DNA from: Desulfuromonas sp.
GTDB taxonomy: Bacteria; Desulfobacterota; Desulfuromonadia; Desulfuromonadales; UBA2294
Reading direction: 5' to 3'
DNA length: 64,000 nucleotides
NCBI GenBank assembly: GCA_002869615.1
Contig: PKUH01000015.1
Coordinates: 1-64,000, forward strand
Both the position numbers and the translations under genes were made by a program. The notes under the pieces were generated by a model that did not search any database, was not told the origin of the DNA, and worked only from the letters and a program-made list of their open reading frames with translations. Below are positions 25,818 through 34,517 of this stretch, piece by piece; the first letter of the stretch is position 1, and every line of letters begins with the position of its first letter.

Positions 25818-26744
25818 ATGATGCCACTCTCTTTTTTGTCCCGTCGGGTTCAGACAAATTGTCTGCAGTCTAACTATTCACGCTACCAGTCTGACGAAGT
25901 GATCGCCCAATACTGCGACGCCCACTACGGCCCGGACAAACTCGGGGTCGGCAACTTTTCACGCCAGATCGCTCAGCGCTGCTTTGAGCATCTCGAGGCC
26001 GGGCAACAGCAATCGGCCCTGGTCCTCGGCTGTGCGGTCGGTCGCACCGCCTTCGAACTGGCCACCCGCTTCAGGCAGGTAACCGGAGTCGACTTCTCTT
26101 CACGCTTCATCGACATCGCCAATCGTCTGAAAAAAACCGGGCGACTCCACTACAAGTTGATTAATGAGGGTGAACTCCTGACGGATCACGGGATCTGTCT
26201 CGCCGATTTCAAACTCGACAAAACCGCAGACCGGGTAACGTTTCGCCAGAGTGACGCGCAGGATCTCGAACCGACTCTCACCGGTTATGATCTGGTCGTT
26301 GCCGCCAACCTGATCGACCGACTCCCGGACCCCGGCAGCTTTTTATCGGGAATACATGAAAGGATTGCCGTGAACGGAGTACTACTGCTCGCCTCTCCCA
26401 ACGACTGGCAAGAGAAGTATACGCCAAAGAAGAAATGGCTCGGGGGGTATTTCCGGAACGGTCGTGCGGTCAAATCGTACGAACAGCTTCAAAAAAAGCT
26501 CGCCAAACATTTCGAATCTGTCAATGAGCCGATAGATATTGAATTCACCCTGCGCAAGACCGCACGAACCTTCAGTCACGGCATTTCACAGGTAACGGTC
26601 TGGCGAAAAAGAGGATACGCAGAGGCGGTCAACAAAATCGTCAAAAAATATACATTGATCGTTTACCCGATCGGCGCAGGTGAACTCGATTTTTCGCTTA
26701 TTTCCGTATTCATAGAACCGTTCAGAGCGCTGTGCGTTTTGTAA
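25818..26744 (+). CDS. Stand-alone OvoA-C-terminal-type methyltransferase (4-mercaptohistidine N1-methyltransferase family)
   Basis: 308 residues. The SAM-binding core is clear (LVLGCAVGRTAFELATRF, then VTGVDFSSRFIDIA). The family-specific pattern of the OvoA C-terminal domain follows: YDLVVAANLIDRLPDP, SPNDWQEKYTPKKKWLGGYF and IEFTLRKTARTFSHGISQV. In ovothiol synthesis this domain methylates 5-(cysteinyl/thiol)histidine products and is often fused to the iron sulfoxide synthase. No sulfoxide synthase gene is in the window. The last 45 residues extend past the family. GGGAG six bases before the ATG supports the start. Function is by homology pattern and not proven. Confidence 0.8.
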   Translation: MMPLSFLSRRVQTNCLQSNYSRYQSDEVIAQYCDAHYGPDKLGVGNFSRQIAQRCFEHLEAGQQQSALVLGCAVGRTAFELATRFRQVTGVDFSSRFIDIANRLKKTGRLHYKLINEGELLTDHGICLADFKLDKTADRVTFRQSDAQDLEPTLTGYDLVVAANLIDRLPDPGSFLSGIHERIAVNGVLLLASPNDWQEKYTPKKKWLGGYFRNGRAVKSYEQLQKKLAKHFESVNEPIDIEFTLRKTARTFSHGISQVTVWRKRGYAEAVNKIVKKYTLIVYPIGAGELDFSLISVFIEPFRALCVL

Positions 26745-26849
26745 GCATCATCTGACCGTCGCCCTTGCCATAAGAGAACAGCATTAAATGAAAAATCACC
26801 TGTTCGCTTATGCTGCTTTTTGCGGCTTCGACTTTTCCGTGCACAGGAA

Positions 26850-27152
26850 TTATCTCTTTATTTGTTCTTCAATTTTCTCCTGCACCACAGCAACCGAAAG
26901 ACCGGATACCAGCAGCCTTTTTTGCCGTGACTTCTCACCGGAAAGGATTGAAACGTTTCGCTTCGGCACGCCGCAGGTCTTGGCAAAAATTTCACAGCAG
27001 AGCTTGTTCGCGGCTCCTTCGACCGGCGGCGAGGTCAACCGTACCTTCAGAGCGCCGTCCTGCTCTCCGATAATCTCATTTCTACTGGCGCGCGGCTGAA
27101 CATGCAGGGAGATCACCGTCCCCTCCTCGACCGACCGGAGCCAATCCGGCAT
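26850..27152 (-). CDS. yggU: YggU family protein (DUF167, UPF0235)
   Basis: 100 residues, the usual size. The DUF167 pattern is visible: VQPRASRNEIIG, LKVRLTSPPVEGAANKLC and VSILSGEKSRQKRLLVSG. The biochemical role is unknown. Its ATG overlaps the divIVA-family stop by one base (TGATG), and yggT is just upstream: a yggT-divIVA-yggU order common in deltaproteobacteria and Gram-positives. Confidence 0.92.
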   Translation of the reverse strand: MPDWLRSVEEGTVISLHVQPRASRNEIIGEQDGALKVRLTSPPVEGAANKLCCEIFAKTCGVPKRNVSILSGEKSRQKRLLVSGLSVAVVQEKIEEQIKR

Positions 27153-27730
27153 CAGAGAGACTCCGGATCAAATCCGTTATCGTCGAGATCGAAATCGACG
27201 CCGTTCAGTTCACTGGCAGTGATTTCATCGAAAGGGAGGGATTCCTCAAGCAGGTGGTTTTCGGCATTACTGCTCCCCTCGACTTCGACGACCTCGAGAT
27301 CAAGCAGCTTGATATGACTCATCACCAGGGCACGCAGGGAGGTTTCGAACGAAATCTTCTGCCGCTTGACCTCCTGGATCTCGTTGATCAGCTGGATCCG
27401 GCGCTCATCGGCGTCGCGCACGATCCGTTCGGCCTTGAGCTGGGCATCGCTGAGAACAATGTCGGCTTCCTTATTGGCGTTGGCCTTGATGTCCTTGACC
27501 ATCTTCTGGGTCGTGACCAGGGTATCCTTGAGGGTGGTTTCACGCTGTTTCATCTCATCGAGAGAAGCCCGCGTCCGGGCCAGCTCCTCACGCAATTCCT
27601 GGTTGAGACGAAGAATCTTTTCGACTTCTTCGGCGAGGGCCTCGAGAAACTCGTCAACGCCATACTTTTCGTATCCGAACGGGCGGGTTTTGAACTGTTT
27701 CTGTTGTATGTCAATCGGCGTAATAGCCAT
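27152..27730 (-). CDS. divIVA: DivIVA domain-containing protein
   Basis: 192 residues. The N-terminal DivIVA lipid-binding segment (MAITPIDIQQKQFKTRPFGY, then GVDEFLEALAEEVEKIL) is followed by a long coiled coil (about 35-135) and an acidic C-terminal tail (VEVEGSSNAENHLLEE, DFDLDDNGFD). DivIVA proteins recognise curved membranes and organise division or polar growth; in Deltaproteobacteria the role is less known. It lies in a yggT-divIVA-yggU operon. Confidence 0.92.
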   Translation of the reverse strand: MAITPIDIQQKQFKTRPFGYEKYGVDEFLEALAEEVEKILRLNQELREELARTRASLDEMKQRETTLKDTLVTTQKMVKDIKANANKEADIVLSDAQLKAERIVRDADERRIQLINEIQEVKRQKISFETSLRALVMSHIKLLDLEVVEVEGSSNAENHLLEESLPFDEITASELNGVDFDLDDNGFDPESL

Positions 27731-27744
27731 AGTCTGTCCCTGTT

Positions 27745-28035
27745 CTAAATGGTGTAGGCCAGCTGCGCCAGCCCCTTGACGACAACCCGTTGCAAAAACT
27801 GCAACAGGATCAGCAACACCAGCGGCGTCAAGTCAAAGCCACCGAAGACCAGCGGCACCACCCGGCGGATGCGATAGAGAACCGGATCGGTTGCGTTATG
27901 AAGGAAACGGACGATCGGATTATAGGGGTCGGGATTAACCCAGGAGATTATAACCCGCCCGAGCAGGATAAAGATATAGAGGGTAAAAACCAGGTCGACC
28001 ACCTGAGCAAATGCCAGAATAATTTCACGCAACAT
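27745..28035 (-). CDS. yggT: YggT family membrane protein
   Basis: 96 residues with two hydrophobic segments and the YggT motifs RVIISWVNPDPYNPIVRFL and TDPVLYRIRRVVP. Relatives are linked to cell division or osmotic stress and K+ uptake. AAAGGTG about eight bases upstream selects the ATG at 28035 rather than the frame start at 28071. First gene of the yggT-divIVA-yggU operon, divergent from aroF. Confidence 0.92.
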   Translation of the reverse strand: MLREIILAFAQVVDLVFTLYIFILLGRVIISWVNPDPYNPIVRFLHNATDPVLYRIRRVVPLVFGGFDLTPLVLLILLQFLQRVVVKGLAQLAYTI

Positions 28036-28166
28036 TGTATTCACCTTTAGTAAACAGAAGAAATCGCGCAAGTACGCGCAACTTCTACATTTTATACAGC
28101 ATCGGCAGGAAGAGTGTCAAACGGTTTCCCTATTCTCCAGTTTGATCGAACCAAACTCTTGTTTCT

Positions 28167-28195
28167 TTGACACCCCGTAGAAAAACCGTTAAAGT
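28167..28195 (+). promoter_or_regulatory. Promoter candidate for aroF-hgcAB
   Basis: TTGACA (28167-28172), a 17-base spacer and TAAAGT (28190-28195) lie 35 bases upstream of the DAHP synthase start. A promoter of the same form (TTGATA, 17 bases, TAAAGT) occurs at 30827. Confidence 0.6.
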
Positions 28196-28229
28196 TACGC
28201 CTTTAAATTTGAACAGAGAGAGGTCCGAT

Positions 28230-29294
28230 ATGGTACGCACCAACAATCTGAAGGTTTCCAGCCTGACGCCTATTATTGCTCCGGCCGAACTGAAGCAGGT
28301 TTTCCCGCTGGCAGAAAAGAAAGCGGAATTCGTGATGACGGCCCGGAAGCATGTCCAGAATATAATTTTTAACAGGGATCCGCGGTTGATGGTTGTGGTC
28401 GGCCCCTGTTCGATTCACGATCCCGATGCGGCGATCGATTACGCAAGGAAACTCGCCAGACTCAGCAAGGATCTTGACGACCAGCTGTTCATCGTGATGC
28501 GGGTCTACTTCGAAAAACCGCGGACAACGATCGGCTGGAAAGGACTGATCAACGACCCTGACCTCGACGGGACGCATCAGATTTCAAAAGGGCTCGGTGT
28601 CGCCCGCAACCTGCTGTGCCGACTGACCGACCTGGAACTGCCGGTCGCAACCGAAATGCTCGACCCGATCACGCCGCAATACATGTCGGACCTGATCAGT
28701 TGGGGAGCGATCGGTGCCCGGACAACCGAGTCGCAGGTTCATCGCGAGATGGCAAGCGGCCTCTCCTTCCCGGTCGGGTTCAAGAACGGCACCGACGGCT
28801 CCCTGCAGATCGCCCTGGATGCCATGAAATCGGCCCTGCACCCGCACAATTTTCTCGGAATCAGCTCCGAGGGGAAAACGGCGATTGTCAAAACAACCGG
28901 CAACAGCGATGTTCACATTGTATTGCGCGGCGGCAACAACGGCCCGAATTACAGATCCGAAGACATCAAGAGCACCGAACAGATGCTTGAAAAGGCCGGC
29001 CTTGAAGCCGGCATCATGGTTGATTGCAGTCACGCCAATTCGAACAAGAACCACGAAAAGCAGCCGGAAGTTCTGGCCGAGGTGATCAGGCAAATTACCG
29101 CCGGAAATTCCTCGATCAACTCGGTCATGGTTGAAAGCAATCTCAAGGCCGGCAACCAGCCGATGGCCGATTCCCTGGAGAATCTCGAGTACGGTGTTTC
29201 AATTACCGACAAATGCGTCGACTGGGAGACCACCGAAAAAATGCTCCGTGATACGCATGCCGAGTTGAAAAAGATCGGCGGAAGGAACATATAG
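28230..29294 (+). CDS. aroF: 3-deoxy-7-phosphoheptulonate synthase (class I DAHP synthase)
   Basis: 354 residues. It condenses PEP and erythrose 4-phosphate as the first step of the shikimate pathway. Class I alpha motifs: VVVGPCSIHDPDAAI, RVYFEKPRTTIGWKGLINDP, GARTTESQVHRE, VDCSHANSNKN and SITDKCVDWE. The aroF/G/H feedback type cannot be told from sequence alone. GAGAGG before the ATG at 28230 sets the start. It ends five bases before the proposed hgcA start, so it is probably co-transcribed with hgcAB. Confidence 0.95.
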   Translation: MVRTNNLKVSSLTPIIAPAELKQVFPLAEKKAEFVMTARKHVQNIIFNRDPRLMVVVGPCSIHDPDAAIDYARKLARLSKDLDDQLFIVMRVYFEKPRTTIGWKGLINDPDLDGTHQISKGLGVARNLLCRLTDLELPVATEMLDPITPQYMSDLISWGAIGARTTESQVHREMASGLSFPVGFKNGTDGSLQIALDAMKSALHPHNFLGISSEGKTAIVKTTGNSDVHIVLRGGNNGPNYRSEDIKSTEQMLEKAGLEAGIMVDCSHANSNKNHEKQPEVLAEVIRQITAGNSSINSVMVESNLKAGNQPMADSLENLEYGVSITDKCVDWETTEKMLRDTHAELKKIGGRNI

Positions 29295-29299
29295 AAAGC

Positions 29300-30475
29300 A
29301 TGGCTGAACAAAGGATCGGAAAAAACCCGGCAACCGAAAGCTGTTGACCGCCGAAAGCGCCGCCGGGAGCGGCGCCCGGATCGTCAACCACGGCTCAACC
29401 GGCAACCTGCTGCTCGCCCGCCGTCGATCACCAACGGCCGGGCTACAAGCTCTGCCCTTATGTTACCGACTGGCTCGAAACACCGACCGGTGAAGTTCCC
29501 AAGGTGACCGGCAGTTTAAGGCTGAGCGATACCTTCGGCCATTGGGCCATGCGCTGGGGCTTTGGCCGGAACCACTACAAGGTTGCACCCGGCCTCTATG
29601 CACTGAACAATCCGACCGCCGACTCCCCGGTTCTCGTTTCCGCAAACTACAAGCTCAGCTTCGATGTTCTGCGGCGATCGGTCGCGACTCTCGATGCCTG
29701 GCTCCTGGTGATTGATAGCAAAGGGATAAACGTCTGGTGTGCCGCCGGTAAAGGAACCTTCGGTACCGACGAGATCATCCATCGGGTCAAGGCCACCAGT
29801 CTCGAACAAATCGTTCTTCACAAGGAATTGATCGTCCCGCAACTCGGCGCCCCGGGCATCGCTGCTCATGAAGTCAAAAAGGGGTGTGGCTTCAAAGTCA
29901 TCTACGGACCGGTCAAGGCAAAGGATATTACCGCATTTCTCTCTTCCGGACAAAAAGCGACACCGGAGATGCGGCGGATCACCTTCACCACTTTCGAGCG
30001 TTTTATCCTGACCCCGGTCGAGATAACCGTTCTCTGGAAAAAAATTCTCTGGGCGATGCTCGTCCTGTTTATCATTGGCGGCATCGGACCCGGGATATTT
30101 TCATTATCAGCTGCCTGGAGTCGCGGCCTCGGGGCGATCGCTGTCGGCCTCGCCGGGGTGCTTGCCGGAGCCGTGCTGACTCCGGTTCTGTTGCCGTGGC
30201 TCCCGGGCAGAGCGTTTGCCATCAAAGGTGCCGTTGTCGGCGCAGCCATAGCCCTACTCGGACTGATCCTGTGCGCCGGACAGCCCGGCTTCGGTCATTC
30301 CCTCGCCGCCCTGCTTGCATTGACCGCAATTTCGTCGTTTGTCGCAATGAATTTCACCGGTTCTTCGACCTACACTTCACCGACCGGTGTTGAAACTGAA
30401 ATGCGCCAGGCTATTCCATTTCAACTGGCCGCCCTGCTGGTGGCAGCAACGGCATTCATCTGGGCCGCTTTTTAG
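29300..30475 (+). CDS. hgcA: HgcA-type corrinoid protein of mercury methylation, putative selenoprotein
   Basis: 391 residues if the TGA at 29345-29347 (codon 16, directly after Cys15) is read as selenocysteine. The HgcA signature NVWCAAGKGTFGTDEI carries the Cys (here 147) that ligates cobalt of the corrinoid. WLETPTGEVPKV, APGLYALNNP and VLVSANYKLSFD precede it, and five C-terminal membrane helices follow (from about 250 to 391). HgcA transfers a methyl group to Hg(II) with HgcB. After the TGA the first possible start in frame is GTG 29504, which would remove the conserved WLETP region. The ATG at 29300 follows aroF by five bases. Alternatives are a nonsense mutation or a sequencing error. 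Confidence 0.93.
29345..29375 (+). promoter_or_regulatory. In-frame TGA followed by a SECIS-like hairpin in hgcA
   Basis: TGA at 29345-29347 is followed after nine bases by a perfect 7-bp stem (GCGCCGC 29357-29363 with GCGGCGC 29369-29375) and the loop CGGGA (29364-29368). The loop starts 16 bases after the TGA and has G at its second position, which fits the published bacterial SECIS consensus as I recall it. GC-rich coding sequence could form such a hairpin by chance. Confidence 0.5.
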
Positions 30476-30484
30476 GAGAGAGTC

Positions 30485-30775
30485 ATGAGTGAGCACCGCT
30501 ATCTTGAAGGGGTTGTCACCCTGCAGTATGACGAGCCGACCTGCATCGGCTGCGGTATGTGCGCCACGGTCTGTCCGCATGCGGTGTTCGAGATGCGCGA
30601 CAAGAAAGCAGCGATCACTGATCGTGACCGCTGCATGGAGTGCGGCGCCTGCGCCAAAAATTGTCCGGTCGAGGCCATTTCGGTCAAAGCCGGCGTTGGC
30701 TGTGCCAGCGCAATTATTCACAGTTGGCTGACCGGCGAAGAGCCGAGCTGCGACTGCGCCAGCGGCGGTTGTTAA
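30485..30775 (+). CDS. hgcB: HgcB-type ferredoxin of mercury methylation
   Basis: 96 residues. Two [4Fe-4S] motifs (CIGCGMCATVCP about 20-31 and CMECGACAKNCP about 50-61) are followed by the HgcB-specific GVGCASAIIHSWLTGEEPS and C-terminal cysteines (CDCASGGC). HgcB reduces the corrinoid of HgcA and may hand over Hg(II). It lies nine bases after hgcA with AGGAGAG before its ATG. The pair hgcA-hgcB is the accepted marker of Hg methylation in anaerobes. Confidence 0.95.
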   Translation: MSEHRYLEGVVTLQYDEPTCIGCGMCATVCPHAVFEMRDKKAAITDRDRCMECGACAKNCPVEAISVKAGVGCASAIIHSWLTGEEPSCDCASGGC

Positions 30776-30826
30776 CCTTCGCCCGGAAAAACTACAAAAA
30801 AGTCACAAATCCCCCCCTCTCGACTA

Positions 30827-30855
30827 TTGATAATTCTCTACCTTTTCGGTAAAGT
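30827..30855 (+). promoter_or_regulatory. Promoter candidate for the P-loop/ABC/hydrolase operon
   Basis: TTGATA (30827-30832), a 17-base spacer and TAAAGT (30850-30855), 43 bases upstream of an ATG with a strong AGGAGGG ribosome site. Confidence 0.6.
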
Positions 30856-30898
30856 TTCAATTACCTAACTATTAAATTTATCTCCTCAGGAGGGGGTC

Positions 30899-31951
30899 AT
30901 GGAAACAATATCTGCTGACCGGTTGCGGCGAGCCAAGTGGGCCTACACCACCCGTCGAGTTGACCAAGTTAAAGTAGCCGGGATCCTGACTGATTCTCCG
31001 GTCCCGCAAGCCGGCGATCTTGTTCTTGCCCGCGTCGATTCCCTGGGACAGCACCGACGACTTGAACTGACGACAAGCCGACGGGCCGAAATGTTTGAGG
31101 GCGACGAGATCGTGGTGGCCTTCGGCAATCGCTACGCACCTGACCAATTCGAAGGGATCGTCCCCGACAAATTCGAACCGTGTCGTCTTGTCGCCGCCGG
31201 GGGAGTTGCCGCGCGCGTTCTCAACTGGCATACGCGCATGAAACGTGCGACCAAGATCACCCCGATCGGGCTTTTGACCGATAAAAAAGGGAATCGCATT
31301 AATTTGCGCAATTTCAGAATGCCACAGACGGAAGGAGCCGCAGAAAGGCCTTTTGTTCTTGCTGTTGCCGGAACCTCAATGAACAGTGGCAAGACAACCG
31401 CATGCTCCAATCTGGTCAAGGGAATGGTCCGCCGCAATCTCAGGGTTGCAGCGGCAAAAATCACTGGGACCGGGGCCGGGGCTGATTACCGGATCCTGGT
31501 TGATGCCGGGGCCGACCCGGTCTATGATTTTGTCGATGCCGGCTATGTATCGACTTACCGCATCACCGACGAAGCCCTTCTCGACGTCGTCAAAACTCTC
31601 TGCGGACACCTTGAAGAGAGTGGTGTCGATATCATTATTCTTGAAATAGCCGACGGTCTGCTGCAGCGGGAAACGGCTCGTATTTTCAATATGGCCGAGT
31701 TCACTTCACGCCTTGATGGCATCATTTTCGCTGCCAATGACGCTCTCGGAGCGCAATCCGGAATTTCCCGCCTGTCCTCTCTCGGTTTGCCGCTGATCGG
31801 CTGCACCGGTGTCCTGACTTCATCACCCCTCGCGACCAGAGAAACCGAAGCCGCAACGGGTCTTCCGGTCTACCAGACCAACAACCTGCGCCGGGCCCAC
31901 GTTGCCGCCATGGTTTACAATACCCTGCGCAACCGCCGACGCAAGGGATAA
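30899..31951 (+). CDS. P-loop NTPase, DUF1611-like
   Basis: 350 residues. The N-terminal part (about 1-140) is not recognised (LARVDSLGQHRRLELTTSRR). The C-terminal part has a Walker A in AVAGTSMNSGKTTACSNLV (about 157-175), KITGTGAGADYRILVDAG, DFVDAGYVSTYRI and a Walker-B-like DIIILEIADGLLQRET. The arrangement resembles the DUF1611/DgcN and dethiobiotin-synthetase-like P-loop group. The substrate is unknown. The stop is nine bases before the ABC exporter gene, and a hydrolase follows, so the three may build and export or process one small molecule. Confidence 0.7.
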   Translation: METISADRLRRAKWAYTTRRVDQVKVAGILTDSPVPQAGDLVLARVDSLGQHRRLELTTSRRAEMFEGDEIVVAFGNRYAPDQFEGIVPDKFEPCRLVAAGGVAARVLNWHTRMKRATKITPIGLLTDKKGNRINLRNFRMPQTEGAAERPFVLAVAGTSMNSGKTTACSNLVKGMVRRNLRVAAAKITGTGAGADYRILVDAGADPVYDFVDAGYVSTYRITDEALLDVVKTLCGHLEESGVDIIILEIADGLLQRETARIFNMAEFTSRLDGIIFAANDALGAQSGISRLSSLGLPLIGCTGVLTSSPLATRETEAATGLPVYQTNNLRRAHVAAMVYNTLRNRRRKG

Positions 31952-31960
31952 GGTAGCTTG

Positions 31961-33685
31961 ATGGCTGAAGCAACTGAAGAAAAACAGGGTGTTCTGCCAA
32001 AGGTCTTTTTCCGGCAGCGCCGCTGGTTGTTGATCCGTTTGATCATCAACGGTTTTTTACAGGCGGCCTCGATTGTCGGTTCGATGCTCCTGGTGCGTTA
32101 CGCCTTCGATGCCTTACTCAATCCGACATTTGACGATCCCGAAGTTCACATGTTCGAAATGACCGAGGTCAATGACATCTGGTTTTTCGCTTGCGGACTT
32201 CTCGCCTGCACCGGCCTGGCGGCATGGTTGCGCTGGATTCAGCGAGTTGATGCGGAGAGACTTGGCCAATCATACATCCACCGCATCCGTCTGATGCTGT
32301 ACGATAAAATGGGACGATGTGCACCGCGCGCCCTCGGCCGCCGGTCTTCCGGTTCGACCATTCTTCGTTTCATCGGGGATCTGAGCGCCATCCGGCGCTG
32401 GGTCAGCCTCGGCCTCGCCCGCATTGTTGTCGCGTCGATTATCGCAATCATCTCCCTCGGTTTTTTGGCATGGCTCGATATCTACCTGGCCACGGTTTCG
32501 ATCCTGTTGCTGACCTTCGGCCTGCTCTGGAACCTGTTGCTCGGCCCGAAGATGCACCAGACCATTTCCGAAGCGAGAAAACGGCGGGGTCGCCTGGCAG
32601 CCAACATCAGCGAAAAGATCCGTTCCTTTACTGTCATCCAGGCGTTTGATCAGGTCGATCGCGAGAGAAGACGATATCGGAATCAGAGCCAGAAGCTTCG
32701 TGATGCCATGATCTCCCGGGCCAGGGCCTCCGGCAAAATGCGCGTCGTCACCGAAGGAGCGACCGCGGCATCACTCGGTCTCGTCCTTTCACTCGGCGCG
32801 CTGTTGGTCTTCAAGGGAATAACAACCTCGGGAAATGTTGTTGCAGCCATGGCTGTCGTCGGCTTTCTCTCGACCCCGATCCGCGACCTCGGTCGGGTCC
32901 ATGAATACTTTCAGGGCGCCCAGGTTTCTCGGGAGAAAATCCTGCAGTTCATGCGCACCCGCAACCTGCGCGGCCGGGATCCGGATCTTCCTGACCTGAA
33001 AATTGACAAAGGACTGATCGAATTCAGGGAGGTCACCCTCGAGGGAGCCTTGTACGGCATTTCCGCCTCGGCCCCACCCGGTTCAAGGATCGCCATTATC
33101 GGCCCCAACGGTGCAGGCAAGTCGACCCTGCTCCATGTTATCAACCGATTGGTCGACCCCGATTCCGGACAGGTGCTGGTCGATGGTCAGGAGCTGTCCC
33201 GGTGCAACCTCGCTTCGATCCGACGCATGATCGGATCGGTCAGCCCCGACCTCCCCCTGCTCCGCGGCTCGGTGAGATATAATCTCTGCTATCGTTGGCG
33301 TGATGCGCCCGAAGAGGAGGTCACACGGGTCAAGAAACTCTGCCTGCTGGATGAAATGATCAATTCTTTTCCGCAGGGGGAGAAACACCGTATTCAGGAA
33401 GGCGGGCAGAATCTCTCGCTCGGCCAGCGTCACCGGCTGGCTCTGGCGCGGGCGGTACTCGGGAATCCGTCGATACTCATCCTCGATGAAATCGACGCCA
33501 ACCTCGACCCGCAAGCGACTGCGGTCGTCGATCATGTGATCGAAAGCTTTCCCGGCACAATTCTTATGGTGACCCGGGCCGAAGAAAGGCTCGGCCGGGC
33601 CGACGAAGTCTGGCATATACGCTCTGGCAGGCTGATCAAAAAGGAGCACTTGACGACGAACCGGGAACAGGTCACAACGGTTTAA
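31961..33685 (+). CDS. ABC exporter with fused membrane and ATPase domains
   Basis: 574 residues. A six-helix type I exporter domain (about 25-320) is followed by an ATPase with Walker A IIGPNGAGKSTLLHVINRL, Q-loop region, signature QNLSLGQRHRLALARA and Walker B SILILDEIDAN. It would act as a homodimer exporting lipids, peptides or drugs. The signature reads LSLGQ rather than LSGGQ. AAGG seven bases before the ATG at 31961 sets the start; a preceding TTG and ATG at 31958 are in frame. Same operon as the P-loop protein and the hydrolase. Confidence 0.9.
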   Translation: MAEATEEKQGVLPKVFFRQRRWLLIRLIINGFLQAASIVGSMLLVRYAFDALLNPTFDDPEVHMFEMTEVNDIWFFACGLLACTGLAAWLRWIQRVDAERLGQSYIHRIRLMLYDKMGRCAPRALGRRSSGSTILRFIGDLSAIRRWVSLGLARIVVASIIAIISLGFLAWLDIYLATVSILLLTFGLLWNLLLGPKMHQTISEARKRRGRLAANISEKIRSFTVIQAFDQVDRERRRYRNQSQKLRDAMISRARASGKMRVVTEGATAASLGLVLSLGALLVFKGITTSGNVVAAMAVVGFLSTPIRDLGRVHEYFQGAQVSREKILQFMRTRNLRGRDPDLPDLKIDKGLIEFREVTLEGALYGISASAPPGSRIAIIGPNGAGKSTLLHVINRLVDPDSGQVLVDGQELSRCNLASIRRMIGSVSPDLPLLRGSVRYNLCYRWRDAPEEEVTRVKKLCLLDEMINSFPQGEKHRIQEGGQNLSLGQRHRLALARAVLGNPSILILDEIDANLDPQATAVVDHVIESFPGTILMVTRAEERLGRADEVWHIRSGRLIKKEHLTTNREQVTTV

Positions 33686-33713
33686 GCCTCTTCATTTTAA
33701 CAAAGGATAAAAC

Positions 33714-34517
33714 ATGGCATTGTCAATTGAACCCGGCACGATTTATCGGCGTGAACTCGACGGCACGCTACAGATGGACTATTTTATTTATCTGCCGAAA
33801 TCGGGAATCCAGGAAAATCGGGTCATGGTTACCATTCACGGAATCTCGCGCAATGCAGAACAGCATGTCAAAGGTTTTGCTGCCCAGGCCGAGCAACATG
33901 GAGCGGCTCTCGTCGCCCCGTTGTTTCCGAAGAGCCAGTACCCACGCTATCAGCGCCTCGGCGCAACCGTGCATGAAGGCCGCGCTGACTTTGCCTTTGA
34001 CCGCGTCCTCCAGGAAGTCCGCGCCCTGATCAACATTGATCCGGTCCCTTTAAAGATTTTCGGTTTCTCCGGCGGCGGCCAGTTTGCTCACCGATATGCG
34101 ATGTTTTATCCGAAACGGGTCGAGCGGCTGGTCCTCGGAGCACCCGGCTGGTACACCTTCCCCGATGCGGAGCGGCCCTATCCCTATGGCCTCGGATCAT
34201 CTGAAGAGTGGCCGCAGCTCCGTTTTACCCCGAGACACTTCCTGGGCATCCCTTCCCTTGTCCTGGTCGGCGAGAATGATGACATCCGTGACGATGATCT
34301 CAACAAAATGCGCCGAATCGATGCGATACAGGGTTTAAATCGGGTTGAGCGTGGAGAACGCTGGGTTCAGGCAATGAATTCCCTGGCCCGGGCATTCCAG
34401 GAGAATACCGATTATCGTTTCGAATCGGTACCTAACGCAACGCACGCCTACGAAAGCTATCTGGCGCACCCACCTTTTGCCGAAACGGTTTTCAAGTTCC
34501 TTTTTGATACGACTTAA
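33714..34517 (+). CDS. Alpha/beta hydrolase
   Basis: 267 residues. Strand/nucleophile elbow FGFSGGGQFAHRYAMFYP has Ser about residue 120 with the G-x-S-x-G pattern (GFSGG); an oxyanion region MVTIHGISRNAEQHVKG and an acid/His pair (LVGENDD; SVPNATHAYES) complete the expected triad. No signal peptide, so cytoplasmic. It resembles poly(3-hydroxybutyrate)-depolymerase-like or dienelactone-type esterases but the substrate is unknown. Last gene of the P-loop/exporter operon, closed by a terminator. Confidence 0.85.
   Translation: MALSIEPGTIYRRELDGTLQMDYFIYLPKSGIQENRVMVTIHGISRNAEQHVKGFAAQAEQHGAALVAPLFPKSQYPRYQRLGATVHEGRADFAFDRVLQEVRALINIDPVPLKIFGFSGGGQFAHRYAMFYPKRVERLVLGAPGWYTFPDAERPYPYGLGSSEEWPQLRFTPRHFLGIPSLVLVGENDDIRDDDLNKMRRIDAIQGLNRVERGERWVQAMNSLARAFQENTDYRFESVPNATHAYESYLAHPPFAETVFKFLFDTT

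Noticed and set aside
29345-29347. Reading the TGA in hgcA as a frameshift rather than as one in-frame codon
   Set aside because: Both sides of the TGA are in the same frame, with a Cys-rich tail and the conserved region following; no indel is needed.
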